A DNA stretch of 12,165 bases. It comes from Rhodospirillaceae bacterium (lineage in GTDB: Bacteria > Pseudomonadota > Alphaproteobacteria > Micavibrionales > Micavibrionaceae). The position numbers were made by a program, and so were the translations under genes. Position 1 is the first letter of the stretch. Every line of letters starts with the position of its first letter. Positions 6,855 through 12,165 of the stretch are shown here, piece by piece. The stretch covers positions 1 through 12,165 of the forward strand of contig DMIT01000196.1 in NCBI GenBank assembly GCA_003452275.1, read 5' to 3'. Under the pieces are notes generated by a model that was not told where the DNA came from, did no database searches, and worked only from the letters and a program-made list of their open reading frames with translations.

Positions 6855-6922
6855 TGAGCTTCCTTTTCCTTTGTCCGATTGTGGGGTATAAAGGCGTTTT
6901 ACTGCACCCCGAGAGATACCGT

Positions 6923-7744
6923 ATGAAACCGTTTATTTATCTGATCCAGCTATTCATATTGGCATGGCTGGTTACTCCCTCCCTGTCCCACGCCCAGCAA
7001 TCAGGATATGTCGGGATGCATCACCTGAAAACAAAAGCGGCCCCTGCGCCTGCTGTCGCAGAAACCCCTGCTCCGGAAGAAGAGACAACCACCACCGCAC
7101 AACCATTGCCTGTTTATAGGGCCTTGTCCCCCAAAGATGCCCTTATTAAGCAAGAGGATCTTGAAAAATGGGATCATATGAACGAAGCCGCATTGGCGAC
7201 ATCGGACAAAGACATTCAAAACTTGATCCATGTGATTGAATCGGATCGCGGGGCGGTTCCGCCGCAGGGTTTATTTCTGGCTGCCAAATCACTGGCGGAT
7301 AAACATATGATGGAACAAGCGGCGGTTTATTATTTTGTCGGACAATTGAGATTGAATTTCGATATGGCCCGCTGGCCCGCCATTCAGAATAAAGATGATG
7401 TCAAACGTCTGGCAAAAGAACATAAAAAGTCACCCGACCAGATGTCCCCCAATCTGGATACGGAACCACGCATAGATAACCCGCATCAGGGCATCCGGAA
7501 TTTGGCGGATCAGATCGGCGCCCCCATCATTTCATGGGTTTTAAAAGACCCCGCCCGGATGAATAAAATGATTGCACAAACCAAAGAATGGGATATCAGC
7601 AGCCCCTACGAATATCTGCCCGACTATGATCTGACCGATGCTGTCCCTTTTAACAAATGGGATAAATTACTAACCAGAAACCGTGAACTTTATTTCACGC
7701 AAATAGTCGAATGGGCAAAAATAATGTCCAAGGTCAGGAGATAG
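6923..7744 (+). CDS. Exported hypothetical protein (Sec signal peptide)
   Basis: I do not recognise the family. The start at 6923 is chosen over the in-frame ATG at 6854 because it directly opens a typical signal peptide (MKPFIYLIQLFILAWLVTPS, then LSHA before QQ, cleavage after Ala24) and is preceded by GAGAGA at a suitable distance. The mature protein is ~249 aa and probably periplasmic: no lipobox Cys and no other membrane segment are visible. After a Pro/Ala/Glu/Thr-rich flexible stretch (~37-65) comes a mostly helical region with many Asp, Lys and Trp residues, including LFLAAKSLADKHMMEQAAVYYFVGQLR, which resembles a single TPR/Sel1-like helical pair. The C-terminal part is rich in aromatic residues (SPYEYLPDYDLTDAVPFNKWDKL). 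It is divergent from xseA, and its last 11 bp overlap the 3' end of the convergent receiver–Hpt gene. Function is unknown. Confidence 0.8.
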   Translation: MKPFIYLIQLFILAWLVTPSLSHAQQSGYVGMHHLKTKAAPAPAVAETPAPEEETTTTAQPLPVYRALSPKDALIKQEDLEKWDHMNEAALATSDKDIQNLIHVIESDRGAVPPQGLFLAAKSLADKHMMEQAAVYYFVGQLRLNFDMARWPAIQNKDDVKRLAKEHKKSPDQMSPNLDTEPRIDNPHQGIRNLADQIGAPIISWVLKDPARMNKMIAQTKEWDISSPYEYLPDYDLTDAVPFNKWDKLLTRNRELYFTQIVEWAKIMSKVRR

Positions 7745-8483
7745 AAATTTTTGGTTTGCACATGTCGTTGATTTCGGTTTCAACGCGCGCAAATTCAGCC
7801 AACAAAGCCTCAATGAGGGTCTGGTCAATCATATTGTCCTCTGCCAATTGCTGCGTTCTTTTCGCCATGTCCCCCAACGTCAAGGCTCCGGCGGAATAGG
7901 CCGCGCCTTTCAAAGAATGGGCCGTTTCCACAAGCTGTTTCATGTCCCGATGCTTTGCTGCATCTGCCATGTGATCTGCCAAGGGGCGCATCATAACCGG
8001 AAACCGCGCCAGCATTTTAAAAGCCACCTCGTCCAGCAGTCCCATTTGTTCCTGTAAGGCCTGCATATTGATCACAGCATTCGGATTGGCTAGCTGGTTA
8101 TTCTTCAAATGGACACTGATTTTCTCGATCAACCCTTGTTCAATCAGCAAATCTTTGAGGGTTTGCAAGGTCACGGGCTTGGTTAAAATCCGGTCGAATT
8201 GTGCGGTCAATAAATCATCGCGTGACGCAGCAATCGTATCACCGCTTAACAAAACCACCTTACATCTTTTGGCATGGGCAAATCTGGCGATATCAAAACC
8301 GGAACAATTGGGCAGATGCAAATCCGCAATCACCAGATCATAACGCGTTTGATCCAGTTCCCGTTTGACATGATCCCCGTCAGGTAAAGCAGTGACAATC
8401 CCTCCCAGAACTTCCAGTTGTCTGGAAAGCACTTCGCGCACACTATCCGTGTCTTCGACCAGAAGGATTCGGGGATGATGCAT
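7734..8483 (-). CDS. Receiver–Hpt two-domain phosphorelay protein
   Basis: This 249-aa protein combines a response-regulator receiver domain (residues ~4-120) with a C-terminal histidine phosphotransfer domain (~138-240). The receiver has the acidic pair Glu10-Asp11 in LLVEDTDS, the phospho-acceptor Asp54 in VIADLHLP, Ser80 in LLSGD at the switch position, and the conserved Lys102-Pro in LTKP. The Hpt domain has the phosphorylatable His189 in the canonical ETAHSLKGAA, followed by the helical GDMAKRTQQLAE. All phosphotransfer residues are present and there is no DNA-binding or kinase domain, so it probably relays phosphate between a hybrid kinase and another regulator, neither of which is in the window. 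The ATG at 8481-8483 has AAGG upstream; the gene is divergent from asd and overlaps the exported-protein gene by 11 bp at its 3' end. The domain call is secure; the pathway is not known. Confidence 0.9.
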   Translation of the reverse strand: MHHPRILLVEDTDSVREVLSRQLEVLGGIVTALPDGDHVKRELDQTRYDLVIADLHLPNCSGFDIARFAHAKRCKVVLLSGDTIAASRDDLLTAQFDRILTKPVTLQTLKDLLIEQGLIEKISVHLKNNQLANPNAVINMQALQEQMGLLDEVAFKMLARFPVMMRPLADHMADAAKHRDMKQLVETAHSLKGAAYSAGALTLGDMAKRTQQLAEDNMIDQTLIEALLAEFARVETEINDMCKPKISIS

Positions 8484-8494
8484 GAGTTACAGCC

Positions 8495-8523
8495 TTGACA
8501 GAGTTCAGCTAACATTCTAGCCA
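8495..8523 (+). promoter_or_regulatory. Possible asd promoter (perfect -35, poor -10)
   Basis: TTGACA at 8495-8500 is a perfect -35 hexamer in the 80-bp divergent region. The hexamer 17 nt downstream, TAGCCA (8518-8523), matches the -10 consensus poorly. The position fits transcription toward asd, whose start codon is at 8564, but the weak -10 leaves this uncertain. Confidence 0.3.
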
Positions 8524-8563
8524 TTAATCTATCAGTAAAAGATTAAAGAAGTGGAATGTTATT

Positions 8564-9580
8564 ATGGGATACAAAGTCGCAATTGTCGGTGCCTCGGGAA
8601 ATGTCGGTCGGGAGATGCTGGCAACCTTGAAAGAACGTAATTTTCCTATTTCCGAAATTGTGGCTCTAGCCTCTTCCCGTTCCGCCGGAAACGAAGTGTC
8701 TTTCGGGGATGATGACCTGAAAATTCAGGATTTGGCCAAATATGACTTTAAAGGGACTGATATTGTCCTGTCATCCGCCGGCGCGAAAGTATCTGCCGAA
8801 TTTGCGCCGCGTGCCACCGCCGCGGGGGCAGTGGTGATTGATAACACCTCCCATTTCCGCATGGACCCCGATGTGCCGCTGGTCGTGCCAGAAGTAAACC
8901 CCGAAGCCATTGCCGATTATAAAAAGAAAGGCATTATCGCCAACCCGAATTGTTCCACCATTCAAATGGTCGTTGCCCTTAAACCACTGCATGATGCCGC
9001 AAAGATCAAGCGCGTGGTCGTATCGACTTATCAATCCGTATCCGGTGCCGGCAAAGAAGCCATGGATGAATTATTCAACCAGACCCGCGCGATTTTCATG
9101 AACGGATCACCGCAAGCCAGTGTCCTGAAAAAACAAATCGCGTTCAACGCCATCCCACAAATCGATGTATTTATGGATGATCGCCGCACCAAGGAAGAAT
9201 GGAAAATGGATGTGGAAACCCGCAAAATCCTTGATAAAAATATCAAGGTTTGCGCCAATTGCGTCCGCGTTCCGTCTTTCATCGGACATGCCGAAATGGT
9301 CAATGTCGAATTTGAAAATGAACTGACGGTTCCCGATGCCATGGCTCTCCTGCAAAAAGCGGCAGGTATTCAGGTGATTGATCTGGAAACCGAGATGGAA
9401 TTCGTCACCCCTGTTGAAATTCAGGGCGAGGACAGCGTATTCATCTCCCGTCTGCGCGAAGACACCACTGTTGAAAACGGCCTGAATTTCTGGTGCGTAT
9501 CCGACAATCTCCGCAAAGGCGCCGCATTGAACGCCGTCCAGATCGCAGAGCTTCTCATTCGTGATTATTTGAAGAAATAG
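8564..9580 (+). CDS. asd: Aspartate-semialdehyde dehydrogenase
   Basis: Asd reduces L-aspartyl-4-phosphate to aspartate semialdehyde with NADPH in the cytoplasm, feeding lysine/diaminopimelate, threonine and methionine synthesis. The N-terminal Rossmann motif AIVGASGNVGREML (from residue 6), the LSSAGAKVSAEFAP segment, VVIDNTSHFRMDPDVPLVVPEVNPEA, the catalytic Cys130 in NPNCSTIQMV, the SYQSVSGAGKEAMDEL-like STYQSVSGAG block, and the acid/base His242 in RVPSFIGHAE are all visible. The 338-aa length is normal for this branch of the family. GTGGA lies 9 nt upstream of the ATG. The gene is divergent from the receiver–Hpt gene and convergent with the RHH-like gene, with only 4 nt between stop codons. 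An active enzyme is expected. Through diaminopimelate it contributes to the same wall pathway as murI elsewhere in the window, though the two are not linked as an operon. Confidence 0.97.
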   Translation: MGYKVAIVGASGNVGREMLATLKERNFPISEIVALASSRSAGNEVSFGDDDLKIQDLAKYDFKGTDIVLSSAGAKVSAEFAPRATAAGAVVIDNTSHFRMDPDVPLVVPEVNPEAIADYKKKGIIANPNCSTIQMVVALKPLHDAAKIKRVVVSTYQSVSGAGKEAMDELFNQTRAIFMNGSPQASVLKKQIAFNAIPQIDVFMDDRRTKEEWKMDVETRKILDKNIKVCANCVRVPSFIGHAEMVNVEFENELTVPDAMALLQKAAGIQVIDLETEMEFVTPVEIQGEDSVFISRLREDTTVENGLNFWCVSDNLRKGAALNAVQIAELLIRDYLKK

Positions 9581-9584
9581 ATTG

Positions 9585-9878
9585 CTACTTAAGACTCTTT
9601 TGCAAAGACTTCATCTCTTCTATTCTATCTTGTAACAGACGTTTCAGCGCATCACGCAAATAGGGCTCGATATTGGAATCGCCCTGAGGCGATGTGGAAA
9701 CAATCTGATTATAAAGCATCCGCGTTTCAGGCGTTACGTTCACCGTAATCGTATGTTCGCTTAGGCGATCATCTATGATGTCACGGATAAAACCGCTGAC
9801 ATTAATGTCCATATCCTGCAATCGGTCATACTGATCATGCCGGATAACAAGGCATATGCTCTTTAAATCTTTTGCCAT
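9585..9878 (-). CDS. Small protein with two ribbon-helix-helix-like units; likely DNA-binding regulator
   Basis: With the start at 9876-9878 the protein has 97 aa. A GTG two codons upstream is also in frame, but it lies inside the Shine-Dalgarno AAAGGAG (complement of 9884-9890), which has 5-nt spacing to the chosen ATG. The sequence reads as two strand–helix–helix units. Unit 1 is residues ~6-41: strand SICLVIRHDQ, then helix, then NVSGFIRDIIDDRL. Unit 2 is residues ~43-88: strand TITVNVTPET, then helix, then NIEPYLRDALKRLL. This would be a single-chain tandem RHH arrangement like F-plasmid TraY (established family example), whereas CopG/Arc proteins have one unit per chain. No specific family is assigned. 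It is divergent from the SPFH gene across a palindrome-rich AT tract and convergent with asd. A role in regulating itself and/or the SPFH gene is inferred from the layout. Confidence 0.7.
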   Translation of the reverse strand: MAKDLKSICLVIRHDQYDRLQDMDINVSGFIRDIIDDRLSEHTITVNVTPETRMLYNQIVSTSPQGDSNIEPYLRDALKRLLQDRIEEMKSLQKSLK

Positions 9879-10010
9879 GGTCACTCCTTTCAGCCATTAT
9901 ATAGCGTAGTCATTAACTATATAATAACATATATTTTTATGTATTATTAATGATTATTATATATATTTATATAATATTATATATTTGTATTTAACGAAAG
10001 GAACAAATAC
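9879..10010. promoter_or_regulatory. AT-rich divergent promoter/operator region between RHH-like and SPFH genes
   Basis: This 132-bp gap is almost entirely A and T apart from its ends. It contains a 9-bp perfect inverted repeat, ATTATATAG (9896-9904) and CTATATAAT (9917-9925), with a 12-nt spacer. It also contains a 16-bp perfect palindrome TATATAATATTATATA (9968-9983). The heptamer ATTATAT or its complement occurs five times (9896, 9919, 9956, 9969, 9976). TATAAT at 9970-9975 is a possible -10 for the SPFH gene. The ends hold both Shine-Dalgarno sites: AAAGGAG on the minus strand (9884-9890) and AAAGGAA on the plus strand (9997-10003, 7 nt before ATG 10011). Individual promoters cannot be fixed by eye in such AT-rich DNA. 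Confidence 0.55.
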
Positions 10011-12029
10011 ATGGTAATTGAGTTGGGGTTATATCTTCTTTTAGCTGCTGGCGTTGTCTTCCTGCTAACCAAGTTTCTGGTCAATGTGGGATCTGATGAA
10101 ATGGCCATTATCGAGCGCCGCTTTATCGGAGAAGAGTTAGAAGCCGGTCGCGTTTTTGCGATGGGAAATCAGGTCGGGCTGAAAGCCGAATATATGGCTC
10201 CGGGACTTCACTTTATCATGTGGCCGATTGTCAGCGTTGTTTCAAAACCTGCGTTCCTGACCATCGGAGCCGATGAACTGGGGATTGTCGAGGCAACGGA
10301 CGGCGCACCACTTTCTGCCGGACGTATCTTTGCCGATGACCCTGCAGGAAATGTACATAACAACTTTCAGGATCCTGTCGAATTTCTACGCAACGGTGGT
10401 ATTCGCGGGAAACAATTACGGTTCTTGACCAACGGAACATTTAAAATCAATCCGTATTTATTCAAAGTCACAAAAATCAAGAAAACCGTGATTCATGAGG
10501 GCAAAATCGGTGTTGTGACAGCGATGGACGGCGATGCACTGGAAGCCGGACGTTTGCTGGCACGTAGCATTGACGGCCACGCCTATTTCCAGCGCGCCGA
10601 TAGCTTCTTAAAAGGGGGTGGACAAAAGGGCCCACAGATCGACTTCTTGCGTCCGGGGACTTACAACCTGAACACAGAAATATTTAAGGTGGAGATTCAC
10701 GACGCCATCCAAATTAGCGAGAATGAAATCGGTATTGTCGAAGCCAAAGACGGATTACCGATGGATTCATCAGATGTGGTGGTTAAAACACCTGAAGGCC
10801 ATAACAACTTTCAGGATGGGCAGTCTTTCCTTAATAACGAAGGCTATCGCGGCCCTCAGGAGAAAATCCTGACCCCTGGTACTTATTATATCAACCCGTA
10901 TCTATTTTCGGTATCCATCCGCGAACAGATCAAGGTTGCGCGTGGTGAAGTGGCCGTTCTTATTTCCAACATTGGCCGTGATCCATCCGAATATATACCA
11001 GAAAACGGAACCCCGAATATTGAAGGTGCCTATGAAGAAAGTGGTCGTATGCGTCATGTGGTGCCAAAAGGTTATCGGGGCATTCAAAAAGAGGTATTAG
11101 GCCCTGGTGCTTATAACATCAACCCGCTGGCTTATACCTCTATTATTATTCCGACCACGACACGTTCCGTAGACTGGAGCGCAGAACGCGGTACGCGGGG
11201 CTCAGGATTTGACCCGTTCAAGGTAGTGTCCTACGATGGTTTCCCGATGCAGATCGAGGTGCGATGCCAGTATCGTGTTCTACCGGAAAACGCGCCATAT
11301 GTTGTGCAGAAACTCGGAACCATTTCCGAACTGGAAGCCAATGTTATCCATCCGCAAATTGACGGTATCTTTCGCGCACAAGTCTCCCGTTCCCCTGCGA
11401 TTGCCTATCAGCAGAATCGGGCGGAAGAGCAAAAAGGTGCCGAAGATGCGGTGCGTGCCGACTTAAGCAAATATCGTGTCGAAGTCGTATCCGTCATGAT
11501 TACCAATATTCATTTGCCCGAGGCGTTGATGCAGACAACACAGCAAAAGAATCTGGCGGAGCAGGAAAAATCCATGTACGACGCCAAGAAAGATGCCGAA
11601 CAGCGCCGTATCGAATTCGAAAAAACAAAAGCCGAAGCCGATGCACAGGTTGCGATTATCACAGCCGAGGCAGGCATTAAAGTTGCGCAGCATGAAGCTC
11701 GTCAGACGGAAGAACGTGCCCGCGGTGATGCAGCCAGAATCAGAATGATGGCCGAAGCCGATGCGTCTCAGACCACGCAAGTGGGAGATGCCGAGGCTGG
11801 CGTTATCCGTTCCAAAGGTGAAGCACAAGCAAAAGCATACCAAGATCAGGTCAACGCATTGACTGCCCAAGGTGTGACAACTGTAGAGGTTATCAAAGCC
11901 ATCTCTACTGCAGGACTGAAAATTACCCCTGATATTCAAGTATCGGGTGGAATGAACGGCTCAGGCGATATGTCCGGACTGGTGCAAGTCTTGCTCGCGC
12001 AAATGGTTAAAAATAAAGACGCCGCATAA
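10011..12029 (+). CDS. Large flotillin/SPFH-domain membrane protein with N-terminal tandem repeats
   Basis: SPFH (band 7) proteins oligomerise at membranes and organise microdomains. Here an N-terminal hydrophobic segment (~4-24) would anchor the protein. Residues ~29-378 form about five related repeats with the pattern xxIGIVEAxDGxPLxxGR...NNFQDxxxFLxxxGxRGxQxxxLxPGTYxINPYLFxV. The SPFH domain runs ~385-510 (VVSYDGFPMQIEVRCQYRV, then VVSVMITNIHLPEAL). A long Ala/Glu/Lys-rich helix, probably coiled coil, covers ~510-610 (EQRRIEFEKTKAEADAQVA). A flotillin-like C-terminal oligomerisation segment follows, then Gly/Ser/Met-rich SGGMNGSGDMSG and a helix. At 672 aa it is longer than classical flotillins (roughly 430-510 aa), the excess being the repeats. 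Strong Shine-Dalgarno AAAGGAA; its own terminator follows, so it appears monocistronic. No NfeD-type partner is in the window. Domain call firm; cellular role unknown. Confidence 0.92.
   Translation: MVIELGLYLLLAAGVVFLLTKFLVNVGSDEMAIIERRFIGEELEAGRVFAMGNQVGLKAEYMAPGLHFIMWPIVSVVSKPAFLTIGADELGIVEATDGAPLSAGRIFADDPAGNVHNNFQDPVEFLRNGGIRGKQLRFLTNGTFKINPYLFKVTKIKKTVIHEGKIGVVTAMDGDALEAGRLLARSIDGHAYFQRADSFLKGGGQKGPQIDFLRPGTYNLNTEIFKVEIHDAIQISENEIGIVEAKDGLPMDSSDVVVKTPEGHNNFQDGQSFLNNEGYRGPQEKILTPGTYYINPYLFSVSIREQIKVARGEVAVLISNIGRDPSEYIPENGTPNIEGAYEESGRMRHVVPKGYRGIQKEVLGPGAYNINPLAYTSIIIPTTTRSVDWSAERGTRGSGFDPFKVVSYDGFPMQIEVRCQYRVLPENAPYVVQKLGTISELEANVIHPQIDGIFRAQVSRSPAIAYQQNRAEEQKGAEDAVRADLSKYRVEVVSVMITNIHLPEALMQTTQQKNLAEQEKSMYDAKKDAEQRRIEFEKTKAEADAQVAIITAEAGIKVAQHEARQTEERARGDAARIRMMAEADASQTTQVGDAEAGVIRSKGEAQAKAYQDQVNALTAQGVTTVEVIKAISTAGLKITPDIQVSGGMNGSGDMSGLVQVLLAQMVKNKDAA
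10095..11144 (+). repeat. Five tandem ~75-residue repeats inside the SPFH gene
   Basis: The repeat units start near codons 29, 88, 163, 238 and 312 (bases 10095, 10272, 10497, 10722, 10944). The last four follow a 74-75-residue period; the first is shorter, and the fourth full unit has a diverged first half. Each unit ends in a G-x-(Y/F)-x-(I/L)-N-P/T-x-x-(F/Y) signature: GTFKINPYLF, GTYNLNTEIF, GTYYINPYLF, GAYNINPLAY. Repeats 1 and 3 are closest and share an identical 18-nt stretch (10356-10373 and 10800-10817). Confidence 0.8.
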
Positions 12030-12058
12030 CCAAACTCAGTTCGTTCCTCAAACATAAA

Positions 12059-12088
12059 AAAAGCCCCGATCATGTAATCGGGGCTTTT
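12059..12088. terminator. Strong rho-independent terminator after the SPFH gene
   Basis: A 12-bp perfect stem (AAAAGCCCCGAT at 12059-12070, ATCGGGGCTTTT at 12077-12088) encloses a 6-nt loop. It has a GC-rich core, a leading A-run and a trailing T-run. It lies 29 nt past the SPFH stop codon and could work in both directions. Confidence 0.9.
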
Positions 12089-12092
12089 GAAT

Positions 12093-12137
12093 ACTATACC
12101 ACAGAGACGCAGAGCTTCAAAGAAATGAAGCTATAGT
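12093..12137. repeat. Intergenic imperfect inverted-repeat element at the window end
   Basis: AGCTTCA (12113-12119) and TGAAGCT (12126-12132) form a 7-bp hairpin. ACTATA (12093-12098) and TATAGT (12132-12137) can form an outer arm. The left arm carries CCACAGAGACGCAG, similar in style to dispersed intergenic repeats I recall from other bacterial genomes. No coding frame is evident from 12030 to 12165. Whether this is a dispersed repeat cannot be judged from one copy. Confidence 0.25.
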
Positions 12138-12165
12138 CTCATTCAAATCAGAATCCGTCATTCTG

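Noticed and set aside
6854..6922. Upstream in-frame ATG for the exported protein
   Set aside because: Starting there would bury the signal peptide 23 residues inside the protein; the ATG at 6923 opens a standard signal sequence and has a better ribosome-binding site.
9585..9884. RHH-like gene as the antitoxin half of a toxin–antitoxin pair
   Set aside because: No toxin-sized partner lies on the same strand: asd is convergent and the other neighbour is a large divergent SPFH gene.
11463..11939. Minus-strand 158-codon frame opposite the SPFH coiled coil
   Set aside because: The Cys/Phe/Leu-rich product is the expected shadow of Ala/Glu/Lys-rich codons on the other strand.

Overview
The window looks like core chromosome from an alphaproteobacterium. 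The GC content is moderate and genes are tightly packed on both strands. The hpf–ptsN pairing and the housekeeping set (acs, mnmC, hpf, murI, xseA, asd) fit that class. The order or genus cannot be fixed from this sequence, and there is no sign of a phage, transposon, CRISPR array, tRNA or rRNA.

Layout, left to right: the C-terminal third of acetyl-CoA synthetase (+), cut by the window edge; a short Gln/Asn-rich hypothetical ORF (-); an MnmC-type tRNA-modification protein (+) whose N-terminal methyltransferase half looks decayed; a PtsN-like EIIA protein (-) with Asp where the phosphorylated His should be; long-form ribosome hibernation factor hpf (-), separated from the ptsN-like gene by a strong terminator; glutamate racemase murI (+); a cysteine-containing hypothetical gene (-) directly downstream of xseA (-); an exported hypothetical protein (+), divergent from xseA across a region with a Fur-box-like palindrome; a receiver–Hpt phosphorelay protein (-); aspartate-semialdehyde dehydrogenase asd (+); a small protein with two ribbon-helix-helix-like units (-); a very AT-rich divergent promoter region; and a 672-residue flotillin/SPFH membrane protein (+) with about five tandem N-terminal repeats, closed by a strong terminator.

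Most neighbours are independent units in convergent or divergent pairs with little or no space between them. Two associations suggest joint work. xseA and the 166-residue ORF form a short co-directional unit. The tandem RHH protein and the SPFH protein are divergent over a 132-bp AT-rich region full of ATTATAT inverted repeats, which suggests that the RHH protein regulates itself and/or the SPFH gene.

The best candidates for new biology are the active-site-less PtsN paralogue, the MnmC with a degenerate methyltransferase domain, and the RHH/repeat-SPFH locus. All three rest on motif reading and need alignment or structure prediction to confirm.
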